DNA of 64,000 bases from Alistipes shahii WAL 8301 (GCF_025145845.1 NZ_CP102253.1:2294001-2358000); one strand, 5' to 3'. Shown: positions 1 through 9,327, counted from the stretch's first letter. Notes: generated from the letters alone by a model not told the origin. Translations and numbers: made by a program.

Positions 1-839
1 CGGAGGTGAATTTCGATCCCGAACTGTTCACGACCGAGCAGGTGTTCTACACCTCGAAGGACGGCACGAAGGTTCCGATGTTCATCACCCGCCGCAAGGA
101 CATGAAGCGCGACGGCAAGAATCCCTGCCTGCTTTACGCTTACGGCGGTTTTCAGATCAACCAGACGCCGAAGTTCAAGCCTTCGGAACTGATGTTCGTC
201 GAGCAGGGCGGCATCTACTGCGTCGCCAACCTGCGCGGCGGCTCGGAGTACGGCGAGGAGTGGCACAAGGCCGGCATGCTCGAGAACAAGCAGAACGTCT
301 TCGACGACTTCATCGCCGCCGCCGAGTACCTGATCGCCGGAAAATACACGTCGACGGACAAGCTGGCCATCCACGGCGGATCAAACGGCGGACTGCTGGT
401 CGGCGCCTGCGAGGTGCAGCGCCCGGACCTCTATGCCGTGTGCCTTCCGGCCGTGGGCGTGATGGACATGCTCCGCTACCACAAGTTCACCATCGGCTGG
501 GGCTGGGCCGTGGAGTACGGTTCGTCGGAGAACGAGGAGCAGTTTTCCTATATTTACAAGTACTCTCCGCTGCACAATATAAAGGAGGACGTGAAATACC
601 CCGCGACGCTGGTGACTACCGCGGACCACGACGACCGCGTCGTCCCGGCCCACTCGTTCAAGTTCGCCGCTGCGATGCAGCATGCCCAGGCGGGCGACGC
701 CCCGATTCTGATCCGCATCGAGTCGAAAGCGGGCCACGGCGCCGGCAAACCCACTTCGAAGCGTATCGACGAGGCGGCCGACATGTACGCGTTCCTGTTC
801 CAGAACATCGGCGTTCCGTATCGGGAAATTGAGAATTAA
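1..839 (+). CDS. Prolyl oligopeptidase (S9A family), C-terminal part
   Basis: This is the catalytic alpha/beta-hydrolase domain of a serine peptidase that cleaves after proline in oligopeptides. The reading frame is already open at the window edge, so the N-terminal beta-propeller lies outside; the GTG at position 6 is an internal valine codon. About 278 residues are visible. The nucleophile lies in GGSNGG (Ser codon at 381-383), the acid in the DHDDRVVP segment and the histidine in the KAGHG segment (codon 735-737), so the triad looks intact. The enzyme class is usually about 700 residues and exported in Bacteroidetes. A second exported S9 peptidase, DPP4, lies at 39.7-41.9 kb. Confidence in family is high; substrate is inference. 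Confidence 0.95.
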   Translation, partial: EVNFDPELFTTEQVFYTSKDGTKVPMFITRRKDMKRDGKNPCLLYAYGGFQINQTPKFKPSELMFVEQGGIYCVANLRGGSEYGEEWHKAGMLENKQNVFDDFIAAAEYLIAGKYTSTDKLAIHGGSNGGLLVGACEVQRPDLYAVCLPAVGVMDMLRYHKFTIGWGWAVEYGSSENEEQFSYIYKYSPLHNIKEDVKYPATLVTTADHDDRVVPAHSFKFAAAMQHAQAGDAPILIRIESKAGHGAGKPTSKRIDEAADMYAFLFQNIGVPYREIEN

Positions 840-911
840 AAATTGGTTTTTCATTTCGGGATATCCGGTTGTAAATCCGGTCGAAATCCCGGTCGAAATC
901 CCGGTTGCGTC

Positions 912-985
912 GCGACAAGCCCCTCCCACGGGAGGGGTTTGGGGTGGGGTAGATTTGTAAACGCGGCCATCGGCCGCGAGAGTAC
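912..985 (+). repeat. Dispersed bipartite hairpin repeat, copy 1
   Basis: A CCCTCC/GGAGGG hairpin (arms 920-927 and 930-937) is followed by a GGGG-T-GGGG spacer (941-949) and a GCGGCC/GGCCGC hairpin near 973-985. The same order and much of the same sequence recur at 31820-31905 (reverse orientation) and 41924-41990. This copy lies between the prolyl oligopeptidase and aspartate kinase genes. Just upstream (about 870-905) is a short direct repeat of a 12-base CGGTCGAAATCC-like unit. Confidence 0.75.
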
Positions 986-1042
986 AGCGGTCAACTGTGC
1001 AAAAGGTAAAGGAAGGTACGTTAGGTTAATAAGCGAAATAAC

Positions 1043-2299
1043 ATGAAAGTCTATAAATTCGGAGGTGCGTCGGTGCGGAATGCCGACGGAGTGAGGAATC
1101 TGCGCAAGATCATCGACGACGAGCAGAACCTGTTCATCATCGTTTCGGCGATGGGCAAAACGACCAATGCCTTGGAAAAGGTGTTCGAGGGGCTTCAGAA
1201 AGGCGATAAACAGCTCTCGCTGGAGCATGTCGAATCGTTGCGGAAGTACCATGCGGAGATCATCGACGAGCTGTGGCACGAGCCGAAGCGGCTGCCGGCG
1301 GTCGACGCGCTGTTCGGCGAACTGGAAAAGGTCGCGACGGAGACCGTCTACAAACCCGGCGACGCCGAACTGTGGTACGACACGATCGTGGCCTACGGCG
1401 AGCTGGTCTCGACGACGATTATCTCCGAGTACCTGAACTACGCCGGGGTGTCGAACCGCTGGATCGACATGCGCCGCTGTTTTCTCACCGAGCAGCGCCA
1501 CAAGGACGCCGGGGTGAACATCGAGGCTTCGGCTTCGCTGCTGAAAAACGCGCTGGGCAAATGCGTCGAGAACATCTTCATCGGACAGGGCTTCATCGGC
1601 GGCGCGCCCGACGGCACGACCACGACCCTGGGGCGCGAAGGCTCGGACTACTCGGCGGCCGTGGTGGCCAACATTCTCGACGCCGAGTCGATGTCGGTGT
1701 GGAAGGATGTGGACGGCGTGATGAACGCCGATCCGAAAGCATTCCCCGATGCCGTGCAGATCGCCGAACTGAACTACCTCGACACCATCGAACTGGCTTA
1801 CAGCGGCGCGCAGATCATCCATCCGAAGACGATCAAGCCGCTTCAGAACAAGAATATTCCGCTTTACGTGCGGCCCTTCGGCGACAAGCGCAAACCCGGC
1901 ACGGTGATCCGAGGCATGTCGGCCCCGGTCGACGTTCCGATCCTGATCCTCAAGAAGGACCAGGTGCTGCTGACCATCCGGTCGCGGGATTTCTCCTTCG
2001 TGCTGGAAGAGAAGTTCGCCACGATCTTCTCGTTGCTGGAGCGTTTCCGCATCAAGGCCAACCTGATCCACAATTCGGCCGTGAACCTGAGCCTGTGCGT
2101 CGACAACTCGTGGCATATCGACGAGGCCATCGAGGCGCTGCGCGAGGCGGGTTTCGACGTGATGAAAGCCGAGAACATGGAGCTGCTCACGGTGCGCGGC
2201 TATACCGACGAGCTGTGGCGGCGTTACGCCCGCGGTCCGCAGGTCTTCGTGCGGCAGGCCACGCAGTCCACCGTGCGCGTGGTCCGCAAACGGGAATAA
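1043..2299 (+). CDS. lysC: Aspartate kinase
   Basis: Phosphorylates L-aspartate with ATP, the first step of the lysine, threonine, methionine and diaminopimelate pathway, in the cytoplasm. The protein has 418 residues. It opens with the kinase nucleotide-binding signature KFGGAS (residues 5-10), carries the GREGSDYSAA segment of the amino-acid kinase fold near residue 200, and ends with a region of about 120 residues typical of paired ACT regulatory domains. It is a monofunctional form, not fused to homoserine dehydrogenase. The ATG at 1043 is the first in frame next to the signature. Aspartate-semialdehyde dehydrogenase, the next enzyme, is at 22.2 kb, so the pathway is not clustered. No lysine riboswitch was seen in the 203-base leader. 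Confidence 0.95.
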   Translation: MKVYKFGGASVRNADGVRNLRKIIDDEQNLFIIVSAMGKTTNALEKVFEGLQKGDKQLSLEHVESLRKYHAEIIDELWHEPKRLPAVDALFGELEKVATETVYKPGDAELWYDTIVAYGELVSTTIISEYLNYAGVSNRWIDMRRCFLTEQRHKDAGVNIEASASLLKNALGKCVENIFIGQGFIGGAPDGTTTTLGREGSDYSAAVVANILDAESMSVWKDVDGVMNADPKAFPDAVQIAELNYLDTIELAYSGAQIIHPKTIKPLQNKNIPLYVRPFGDKRKPGTVIRGMSAPVDVPILILKKDQVLLTIRSRDFSFVLEEKFATIFSLLERFRIKANLIHNSAVNLSLCVDNSWHIDEAIEALREAGFDVMKAENMELLTVRGYTDELWRRYARGPQVFVRQATQSTVRVVRKRE

Positions 2300-2322
2300 C
2301 CGGTCCCAAGGGCCGGATTCAT

Positions 2323-2380
2323 GGGCGGGAGTCGCCGGATGCGTTTCGAGCGTGTCCGCGTTCCCGCCCCTCTTTTTTCC
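2323..2380. terminator. Terminator between convergent lysC and DUF4435 genes
   Basis: Arms GGGCGGGA (2323-2330) and TCCCGCCC (2362-2369) enclose a long GC-rich loop and are followed by CTCTTTTTT (2370-2378). It lies between two convergent genes and suits the plus-strand lysC transcript. Confidence 0.6.
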
Positions 2381-2381
2381 G

Positions 2382-3479
2382 TTATTGCTGTCCGGTGCGG
2401 AGTTTGTGGATAATGCCGATCATCGACGTGTCGCGGATTTCGCCGTTGCGCTTCATGTTCCAGATCGTGCGGGCGATATACCGCTCGATGTCGCGTTCCA
2501 ACCGTTTGTAAAGCGGGCTTTTGGTGTAGTTTTCGTTGTCGAGCAGCACGTCGCGGATCGAGCGCAGCGAGTTGGTGTAGTTCGACATCTCGTTCTTGAG
2601 CGCCACGCCCTGCTTCTTCGAGGCGGTGATCTTGGCGATCGACATGGCCCGCAGCTTCTCGCACACGGTGTTGAGCATGATCAGCACCACGTTGTCCATC
2701 AGCGTGTGGCCGTGCATGAACAGGTAGGCGTTTTCGGGCGTCAGGCCGCGTCCGCGGAGCTGCACCTCGAACTCCTTCATGGGTTCGATCATCCGCGGGT
2801 TGCGCTGGCGGAGCAGGTTCTCGCGCTTCGAGACGTTGCGCCGCAGCCACTCGATCGTCTTCGAGCCGTTGTCCTCGATGTCGAGGTAGCCGATGCGCAC
2901 CGACTGCTTGAAGTCGATCAGCGGAAAGACGTTTTCCGTGGCCAGCTGCGCCGAGTAGGCGTACCAGAGGAACAGCGGGTAGATCGTGCACGAATATTCG
3001 TGCATGAACTTCACGAAGTCGAAGATGCGCGTGTCGTTCTTGGTGGCCTTGACGCAGACGTTGTGCAGCGAGGGGGCGTAGCAGAGGTAGTTCTCGGTGG
3101 CGTAGGCGTAGGTGTGGAACATGAATTTGGCCTCGGTGACCTCCTTCGACTGGGGCGTTCGCCCGGCGAAGAGGTAGTCGAAGTCGGAGTCGACGCAGAG
3201 GAGCAGTTCCTCCGACGAACGGGGGATCATGCCCATGAGGACCTTCTTGCCCTTGGGCAGGTCGCCGCGGTCGGGGACCGAGATTTCGAAACGCAGGTAG
3301 GGATTCTGGAAATGGTCGAAGATGCCGCGCCAGAAGGCCACGTCTTCGTAGCCTTCGACATAGACCTTCACCAGCCGCTGGTCGGGGTTGGCCGGCAGCG
3401 GTTTGGGCAGTTCGTCGAGCGTCATCGGACGCGTGAAGGGGTTGAACTTGCGCAGTTTTTCGCGGAACTTCTTTGCCAT
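2382..3479 (-). CDS. DUF4435 protein with TOPRIM-like motifs
   Basis: A 365-residue cytoplasmic protein with no signal peptide. Residues about 38-55 (VEGYEDVAFWRGIF) and the downstream CVDSDFDYLF segment near residue 117 match the acidic E and DxD elements expected of the TOPRIM-like fold in DUF4435 proteins. The remainder is helical and without recognised domains. DUF4435 is known as the AriB toxin/nuclease partner in the PARIS phage-defence system, but there it is paired with an AAA ATPase; no ATPase is next to this gene. Its neighbours are housekeeping genes (lysC and a SUI1 factor). It may therefore have a different, conserved role. The ATG at 3477-3479 starts just downstream of a minus-strand -7 box. 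Family assignment is good; function unknown. Confidence 0.8.
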   Translation of the reverse strand: MAKKFREKLRKFNPFTRPMTLDELPKPLPANPDQRLVKVYVEGYEDVAFWRGIFDHFQNPYLRFEISVPDRGDLPKGKKVLMGMIPRSSEELLLCVDSDFDYLFAGRTPQSKEVTEAKFMFHTYAYATENYLCYAPSLHNVCVKATKNDTRIFDFVKFMHEYSCTIYPLFLWYAYSAQLATENVFPLIDFKQSVRIGYLDIEDNGSKTIEWLRRNVSKRENLLRQRNPRMIEPMKEFEVQLRGRGLTPENAYLFMHGHTLMDNVVLIMLNTVCEKLRAMSIAKITASKKQGVALKNEMSNYTNSLRSIRDVLLDNENYTKSPLYKRLERDIERYIARTIWNMKRNGEIRDTSMIGIIHKLRTGQQ

Positions 3480-3486
3480 GCGTTAA

Positions 3487-3512
3487 CAAAGATAAATATT
3501 TTGCTAATTTTG
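3487..3512. promoter_or_regulatory. Divergent -7 boxes for DUF4435 and SUI1 genes
   Basis: On the minus strand 3487-3494 reads TATCTTTG, 8 bases from the DUF4435 start. On the plus strand 3505-3512 reads TAATTTTG, fitting TAnnTTTG and lying 51 bases before the SUI1 start. No strong -33 TTTG was found for either. Confidence 0.5.
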
Positions 3513-3563
3513 CGCAATAAATGACGCCGCTTTCGGCGTTTAATTTCAACCATTCGAACAACT

Positions 3564-3911
3564 ATGGCCGACAACGACTGGAAATCACGGCTCGGGATGG
3601 TCTATTCGACCGACCCGGGTTTCAACTACGAAACGGACGACGAACCCGAAGCCGAGACGCTGCCTGCGGGGCAGCAGGACCTGCGCGTGTGGCTCGACCG
3701 CAAACAGCGGGCGGGCAAGGTCGTGACCCTCGTCAAAGGTTTCGTGGGCCGAGATGCCGACCTTCAGGAGCTGGCGCGCATGCTGAAATCCAGGTGCGGC
3801 GTCGGCGGTTCGGCGAAGGCGGGCGAAATCATCATCCAGGGCGACCACCGCGACCGTGTGGCCGAACTGCTCATCCGCAGCGGCTACCGCTGCAAAAAAG
3901 CCGGTTCGTAG
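3564..3911 (+). CDS. SUI1/eIF1-family translation factor (YciH-like)
   Basis: A 115-residue protein whose last 75 residues match the SUI1/eIF1 fold (basic KVVTLVKGF strand, LARMLKSRCGVGGSAKAGEIIIQGDHRDRV). The family influences start-codon selection, and bacterial YciH members are proposed to modulate translation initiation. The N-terminal 40 residues are acidic and probably flexible. The gene is followed after one base by the GTG proposed as start for the next gene, so the two are likely cotranscribed and translationally coupled. The role in bacteria is known only by analogy. Confidence 0.9.
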   Translation: MADNDWKSRLGMVYSTDPGFNYETDDEPEAETLPAGQQDLRVWLDRKQRAGKVVTLVKGFVGRDADLQELARMLKSRCGVGGSAKAGEIIIQGDHRDRVAELLIRSGYRCKKAGS

Positions 3912-3912
3912 C

Positions 3913-6852
3913 GTGCGCCGGCAGCTTCTCCTCTTGGCGTTGCTGTGCGCGCTGTGCGGTGCCGAACGCGCCGCGGCCCAGTATTACACCTGGGGTTCGG
4001 ACCCTCCGCAGAAGTGGTCGGCGATCCGCACGCCCGACGTGCGGATGATCTATCCCGATACGGTCGCCGGCATCGCCCGGCGCACGCTGTTCTACATCCG
4101 CTCGGTCCGGCCCGACATCGGTTACGGGTTCCGCCACGGCCCGATGCGCATTCCCTTCGTCATGCATCCCGAGAATTTCCAGTCGAACGGACTGGTGATG
4201 TACCTTCCCAAGCGCGTGGAATTCCTCACCTCGCCCGCCGTCGACAGCTATTCGATGCCGTGGTACAAGCAGCTCGTGGCCCACGAGTACCGCCACGCCG
4301 TGCAGTACAACAACCTCGACCGGGGCGTCATCCGCGCCTTGAGTTACGTGCTCGGACAGCAGGGGTCGACCATCGGTCTGCTGTGCATGCCGATCTGGGC
4401 CATGGAGGGCGACGCCGTGATGTCCGAAACGATGCACTCGTCGTTCGGCCGCGGTCTCCAGCCTTCGTTTTCGATGGCCTACCGCGCCATGGGCAGCGTC
4501 GGCCGCGACCGCCGCAACATCGACCGCTGGTTCTGCGGCTCCTACCGCGACTACATTCCCGACCACTACGAGCTGGGCTATCAGATCTGCTCCTACGCCT
4601 GGGAACGCTACGGCGAGAACATCTGGGACAAGGTCGCGTGGTACGGGTCGCGCAACCCCTACGTGCTGGCCACCACGCGCGTGGCGCTGGGCAAATTCTA
4701 CAAGACCAACGTCATGAAGCTCTTCCGCGAAACCTTCGACGAGCTGGAACGCTACTGGGATTCGCTGCCGGAAACCGGGGACAGCGCCGTGCCGCTCACC
4801 GCGCTGCCCGAAAAGAACCACACGACCTACCAGTGGCCCCTGCCGCTGGGCGACACGGCCGTCGTGGCGCTGAAAACCGACCTCGACCGCGTTTCGCGTT
4901 TCGTCGTGATCGACCGCCGTACGGGCGGGGAACGGACGGTCTGTCATACGGGGCTGGTCTCGACCCGTCCGTCGATGGCCGACGGCCGCGTCTGGTGGAC
5001 CGAGTACCGCCGTTCCACGCTTTTCGAACAGCGCGTCAACTCGCAACTGTGTTACATGGACCTCGCCGACGGTGTGCCCCGCACGGCGGAACGGCAGCGA
5101 AATACGCTCTATCCCACGGCTTCGGGCGAGGAGTTCGGATGGGTCGAGTACAATCCCGACGGCCGTTATACGGTCGTGGTGCGGCACGGCGAGGGTCCCG
5201 AACGGCGGTTCGAAACGCCCGTCCGGTCGGAGATTCACGGATTGGCGTGGGACGATCGTACGGTGGCGTGGTACGTCCTCGTCACGGACGACAGCGGCAT
5301 GTGGATCGGCCGCATCGACTCCGACGGCCTGCACCCGATTACCGAGGGGGCTTACATCACCCTTTCGAACCTGCGGGCCGGGGGCGGCAAGCTCTATTAC
5401 GGCTCGATCGCCTCGGGCCGCGACGAGGCCCACTGTTACGACCTGATGGCCCGCCGCGAATACCGCATCACCACCTCGGCCTACGGCTCCTTCGCGCCCG
5501 CCCCGGCGGACGGAGGGGTGCTGCTGACGACCTACGACCGCCTCGGCTACCGCGTCGCGGAGCAGCGGGTCGCCGCCGATGACAGCCTGCTGATTCCCGT
5601 CACGCCTTCGCGGCTGCCCGTCAACCTGGTGAACCCGCCCCGCAAACGCTGGGACGTGGTGAACCTCGACACGGTGCGCTATACGCGCGCCGATTCGGTC
5701 GGACAGTCCGGCGAGTTCCGCGCGAAGCGGTATCGCAAGGTGCCCAATCTGGTGAACGCCCACAGCTGGATGCCCGTGGCGTTCAACCCCTTTGCGGCGG
5801 TCGACGAACACGTGATCGACCTCAATGTGGGCCTTACGCTGATCTCGCAGAACCTGCTTTCGAGCGCCGAGGCCTACGCCTCCTACGGCTGGAACCGGCA
5901 CGAAGGCTCGCTCGTGAATCTGGGCGTGCGCTATTTCGGACTGGGCGTGCGTTTCGACCTGGACGCCTCCTACGGCGGCAACCAGCTCTTCTACTCGCTG
6001 GCCGGCCGCGACGGGCAGGGCAATCCGGTCTACCAAAGCCGTCCTGCTCCCGACAAATATTACTCCGTGGGGCTGTCGGCCACGCTGCCGCTCTATTTCC
6101 AGCGGGGGTATCACACGCGCCAGCTCTCCCTCTCGGCGGGCTGGAACTACTCCAACGGCATGGTTGCCGATCTGGGCAAGATCGAATGGGAGAACGGCAG
6201 CATCTCCAACATTCAGCGGGTCGGTTTCCGCGAGGGGCTGCACAAGGTTTCGTTCGGAGCCGGATTCTCCGACCAGGTGCGTATGGCGCACCGCGACATC
6301 GCGCCCCGCTGGGGCTACACCTTCAGCGCGAACTACACGTTCAACCCCGAGAACACCCATTTCAGCGACCTGATTTCGTTCTACGGACAGGCTTATCTGC
6401 CGGGATTCGCGCCCCACAACTCGGTGCTGGTGGCCGCGACCTACCAGACCTCGATCGGCGGCTACAAATTTCCGTCGGGATATGCTCCGTTGAGCTACAA
6501 ATCCACGCGGCTGGTTCCGCGCGGGTTCACCTCCGCGGACATCGTGTCGAACAACTACACGGCTTTTCAGGCCAACTACCAGCTGCCGGTGTGGTATCCC
6601 GAGGGCGGCATCGGCTCGGTGATCTACATCAAGCGCATCCGGCTCAACGCCGGAGGCGACTACGCGCAGTTCCGCGACGTGGGCCGCGGAGGAATGACGT
6701 GGCGGCGGATCTGGTCGGTGGGCGGAGACATCGTTTTCGACTTCAACGCCTTCCGGCAGCCGGCGTCGGCCACTTCGACCTTCAAGCTGTCGTGCTACCA
6801 TCCGTCGAGCGGCGGGGTGTACGTCGCAGCGTCGGTGGGACTGCCGTTTTGA
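3913..6852 (+). CDS. Outer-membrane barrel protein with N-terminal HExxH peptidase-like domain
   Basis: A 979-residue exported protein. I chose the GTG at 3913, one base after the previous stop, because it puts a clean signal peptide (MRRQLLLLALLCALCG..AAAQ) at the N-terminus; an upstream in-frame ATG at 3856 would add 19 residues overlapping the SUI1 gene. Residues 124-128 are HEYRH, a zinc HExxH motif, followed downstream by WAMEGDAV, a plausible glutamate ligand as in gluzincins. Residues about 290-580 look like TolB-type propeller blades. The last 350 residues alternate as amphipathic strands and end in Phe, as in outer-membrane barrels. Similar uncharacterised proteins occur across Bacteroidetes. 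Whether the peptidase is active is not known. Confidence 0.75.
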   Translation: MRRQLLLLALLCALCGAERAAAQYYTWGSDPPQKWSAIRTPDVRMIYPDTVAGIARRTLFYIRSVRPDIGYGFRHGPMRIPFVMHPENFQSNGLVMYLPKRVEFLTSPAVDSYSMPWYKQLVAHEYRHAVQYNNLDRGVIRALSYVLGQQGSTIGLLCMPIWAMEGDAVMSETMHSSFGRGLQPSFSMAYRAMGSVGRDRRNIDRWFCGSYRDYIPDHYELGYQICSYAWERYGENIWDKVAWYGSRNPYVLATTRVALGKFYKTNVMKLFRETFDELERYWDSLPETGDSAVPLTALPEKNHTTYQWPLPLGDTAVVALKTDLDRVSRFVVIDRRTGGERTVCHTGLVSTRPSMADGRVWWTEYRRSTLFEQRVNSQLCYMDLADGVPRTAERQRNTLYPTASGEEFGWVEYNPDGRYTVVVRHGEGPERRFETPVRSEIHGLAWDDRTVAWYVLVTDDSGMWIGRIDSDGLHPITEGAYITLSNLRAGGGKLYYGSIASGRDEAHCYDLMARREYRITTSAYGSFAPAPADGGVLLTTYDRLGYRVAEQRVAADDSLLIPVTPSRLPVNLVNPPRKRWDVVNLDTVRYTRADSVGQSGEFRAKRYRKVPNLVNAHSWMPVAFNPFAAVDEHVIDLNVGLTLISQNLLSSAEAYASYGWNRHEGSLVNLGVRYFGLGVRFDLDASYGGNQLFYSLAGRDGQGNPVYQSRPAPDKYYSVGLSATLPLYFQRGYHTRQLSLSAGWNYSNGMVADLGKIEWENGSISNIQRVGFREGLHKVSFGAGFSDQVRMAHRDIAPRWGYTFSANYTFNPENTHFSDLISFYGQAYLPGFAPHNSVLVAATYQTSIGGYKFPSGYAPLSYKSTRLVPRGFTSADIVSNNYTAFQANYQLPVWYPEGGIGSVIYIKRIRLNAGGDYAQFRDVGRGGMTWRRIWSVGGDIVFDFNAFRQPASATSTFKLSCYHPSSGGVYVAASVGLPF

Positions 6853-6880
6853 GGGATTTGTAATATATTTCGTATCTTTG
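6848..6880 (+). promoter_or_regulatory. Promoter of the PBP1A gene
   Basis: A -33 TTTG at 6848-6851, overlapping the stop of the preceding gene, and a perfect TATCTTTG -7 box at 6873-6880, separated by 21 bases. Transcription would begin about 10 bases before the ATG at 6897, giving a very short leader. Confidence 0.65.
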
Positions 6881-6896
6881 TCGCAAATATCGTCGT

Positions 6897-9299
6897 ATGG
6901 GACAGAAAAAAAAGACGGGTGTCAGCCCGAAAACGATAAAATGGATCTGGTACGCGGCTTTCGCACCCTTTGCGCTCGTGGCGTTGATGCTGGTGCTCAC
7001 GGTCTTCGGCGTGTTCGGCCGCATGCCCTCGTTCGAGGAGCTGGAGAATCCCCGCAGCAACCTCGCCACGGAGATCTACTCCGAGGACGGCAAGGTGATC
7101 GGAACCTTCTTCGTGCAGAACCGCTCCTATGTGCAGTACGCCGACCTCTATCCGTCGGATTCGACGCTTCACATCCGGCTGGCCGGGCATGAGGTTCCGC
7201 CCATCGTCGCGGCGCTCATTGCGACCGAGGACGTCCGTTTCCGCACCCACTCGGGCATCGACATTCCTTCGCTGGCGCGTGTGGCCGTGAAGACCCTGCT
7301 GTTGCAAAACACCTCGCAGGGCGGCGGCTCGACCATCACGCAGCAGCTGGCCAAGAACCTCTTTCCGCGCGATACGGTCCGCAACCGCGGCGCCGTCGTC
7401 CGCAAGGCCAAACTCGTGACCTCGAAGTTCAAGGAGTGGATCACGGCCCTCAAACTCGAATACAACTACACCAAGGAGGAGATCGCCGCCATGTACCTCA
7501 ATACGGTGGAGTTCGGCTCGAACGCCTTCGGCATCAAGTCGGCGGCCCACACCTTCTTCAACAAGGAGCCGGACGAACTCAACGTGCAGGAGGCGGCCGT
7601 GCTGGTGGGGGTGGTGAACGCCCCGACGCGCTATTCGCCCATCCTGAATCCCAAGAACGCCCTCGTGCGCCGCAACCTCGTGCTTTCACGCATGGAGGAG
7701 GCCGGGGCGCTGACCCGCAGGCAGCGCGATTCGCTGGCGGCGCTGCCGATCGTGACCAACTACAAGCCCGTGTCGCACAACGAGGGTGCGGCGACCTATT
7801 TCCGCGAGATGCTGCGGCTGGTGATGAACGCCCGGCCTCCCAAGCGCAGCCAGTTCTACAACGAGTGGGACTATGACCAGGCGGTGGAGGAGTACAACGA
7901 GAATCCGCTCTATGGCTGGTGTCACAAGAACCGCAAGGCCGACGGCACGCCCTACAATATCTACCGCGACGGGTTGAAAATCTATACCACGATCAACTCC
8001 GTGATGCAGACCTATGCCGAGCAGGCCGTGCAGCGGCAGATGGAGAAGGAGATTCAGCCCAAGATGGACGCGCAGTTCCGGGCGACGAAGACGCTTTTCG
8101 TCGATGCCGACAAGGAGGAGCGCGACCGGATCGTGCGCCATGCCGTCCGTTATTCGGACCGTTACCGCGAGATGAAGCACGCCGGGGCGGGCGAGAAGGA
8201 GATCAACGCCGCTTTCGACAAACCCTGCAACATGCGGGTGTTCACCTATAAGGGCGAGCGCGACACGCTGATGACGCCGCGCGACTCGATCCTCCACCAC
8301 AAGCGTATCATGCGTGCCGCGATGGTGTCGCTCGATCCTGCCACGGGCTTCGTAAAAGCCTATGTCGGAGGGCCTAACTTCCGTTACTTCAAGTACGACA
8401 TGGCCAAGCAGGGCAAACGCCAGATCGGCTCGACGATCAAGCCCTTCGTTTACACCTTCGCCATCGACCATCTGGGCCTGACGCCCTGCACGATGGTTCC
8501 CAACCTGCCGACGACCATTGAGACGGCCAACGGTACGGCCTGGTCGCCCAAGGAGGCCGGCAATGTCGAGTACGACGGGGTGCTGCACCCCCTCAAGTGG
8601 GGACTTGCGCGCAGCCGCAACAACTACTCGGCGTGGATTATGAAGCAGGCCAAGCAGCCGGCTGCCGTGGCCGATTTCATTCACAACATGGGCATCCGCA
8701 GTTACATAGACCCCGTTCCGGCGCTGGCTCTCGGCTCTTCGGAATCGAACGTTTACGAGTTGGTGAGCGCCTTTTCGACCTTTGCCAATCAGGGCGTGCA
8801 CACCGATCCGATCTTCGTGACGCGCATCGAGGACCGTCAGGGCAACCTGATCGCCAGTTTCATTCCCCAGTCGCAGGACGCCGTCAGCGAACGCACGGCC
8901 TACACGATGCTCACGATGCTTCAGGACGTGGTCAACTCGGGGACGGCGGGCCGTCTGCGGTGGCAGTTCGGGCTGACCGACATGGAGATCGGCGGTAAGA
9001 CCGGAACTTCGAACAAGAACCGCGACGCGTGGTTCATGTGCGTGACCCCGAAGCTGGTGACCGGCGCCTGGGTCGGCGGCGAGGACCAGTCGGTGCACTT
9101 CATCCGCGGCGGCGAGGGCAGCGTGATGGCGCTGCCGATCGTGGGCGAATATATGAAAAAGATCTACGACGACGGTCGTTTCGGCATCAGCCGTACGGAC
9201 CAGTTCGTGCGTCCGGCGATGATGCCCCGTTACGACTGCGAGGACGAAGTCGACTCCGAGGGGCGGAACAACCCCGAGAACGACAATTTCTTCGACTGA
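6897..9299 (+). CDS. Bifunctional penicillin-binding protein 1A
   Basis: Class A PBP that polymerises lipid II glycan strands and cross-links stem peptides in the periplasm, anchored in the inner membrane. The protein has 800 residues. A cytoplasmic basic tail precedes one membrane segment (about residues 17-40). The GT51 transglycosylase domain shows ATEDVRFRTHSGID and GGSTITQQLAKNLF. The transpeptidase domain has the SxxK serine in GSTIKPF, the SxN motif as SRNN and the KTGTS box. All key residues are present and the length is normal. The C-terminus is acidic (EDEVDSEGRNN). It has its own promoter and is followed by a strong hairpin, so it is probably monocistronic. Confidence 0.95.
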   Translation: MGQKKKTGVSPKTIKWIWYAAFAPFALVALMLVLTVFGVFGRMPSFEELENPRSNLATEIYSEDGKVIGTFFVQNRSYVQYADLYPSDSTLHIRLAGHEVPPIVAALIATEDVRFRTHSGIDIPSLARVAVKTLLLQNTSQGGGSTITQQLAKNLFPRDTVRNRGAVVRKAKLVTSKFKEWITALKLEYNYTKEEIAAMYLNTVEFGSNAFGIKSAAHTFFNKEPDELNVQEAAVLVGVVNAPTRYSPILNPKNALVRRNLVLSRMEEAGALTRRQRDSLAALPIVTNYKPVSHNEGAATYFREMLRLVMNARPPKRSQFYNEWDYDQAVEEYNENPLYGWCHKNRKADGTPYNIYRDGLKIYTTINSVMQTYAEQAVQRQMEKEIQPKMDAQFRATKTLFVDADKEERDRIVRHAVRYSDRYREMKHAGAGEKEINAAFDKPCNMRVFTYKGERDTLMTPRDSILHHKRIMRAAMVSLDPATGFVKAYVGGPNFRYFKYDMAKQGKRQIGSTIKPFVYTFAIDHLGLTPCTMVPNLPTTIETANGTAWSPKEAGNVEYDGVLHPLKWGLARSRNNYSAWIMKQAKQPAAVADFIHNMGIRSYIDPVPALALGSSESNVYELVSAFSTFANQGVHTDPIFVTRIEDRQGNLIASFIPQSQDAVSERTAYTMLTMLQDVVNSGTAGRLRWQFGLTDMEIGGKTGTSNKNRDAWFMCVTPKLVTGAWVGGEDQSVHFIRGGEGSVMALPIVGEYMKKIYDDGRFGISRTDQFVRPAMMPRYDCEDEVDSEGRNNPENDNFFD

Positions 9300-9327
9300 C
9301 ACGGACCGGGTTTTCTGTATCCGATAA

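Noticed and set aside
840..1042. Lysine riboswitch ahead of aspartate kinase
   Set aside because: No lysine-riboswitch core or pairing was recognised; the stretch is explained by the dispersed repeat and a short direct repeat.
3871..6801. A 976-codon antisense open frame opposite the HExxH barrel gene, and similar long antisense frames at 17789-20371 and 49130-52279
   Set aside because: They mirror well-supported genes in a GC-rich genome, are Arg/His/Val-rich low-information proteins and have no recognisable domain or start context.
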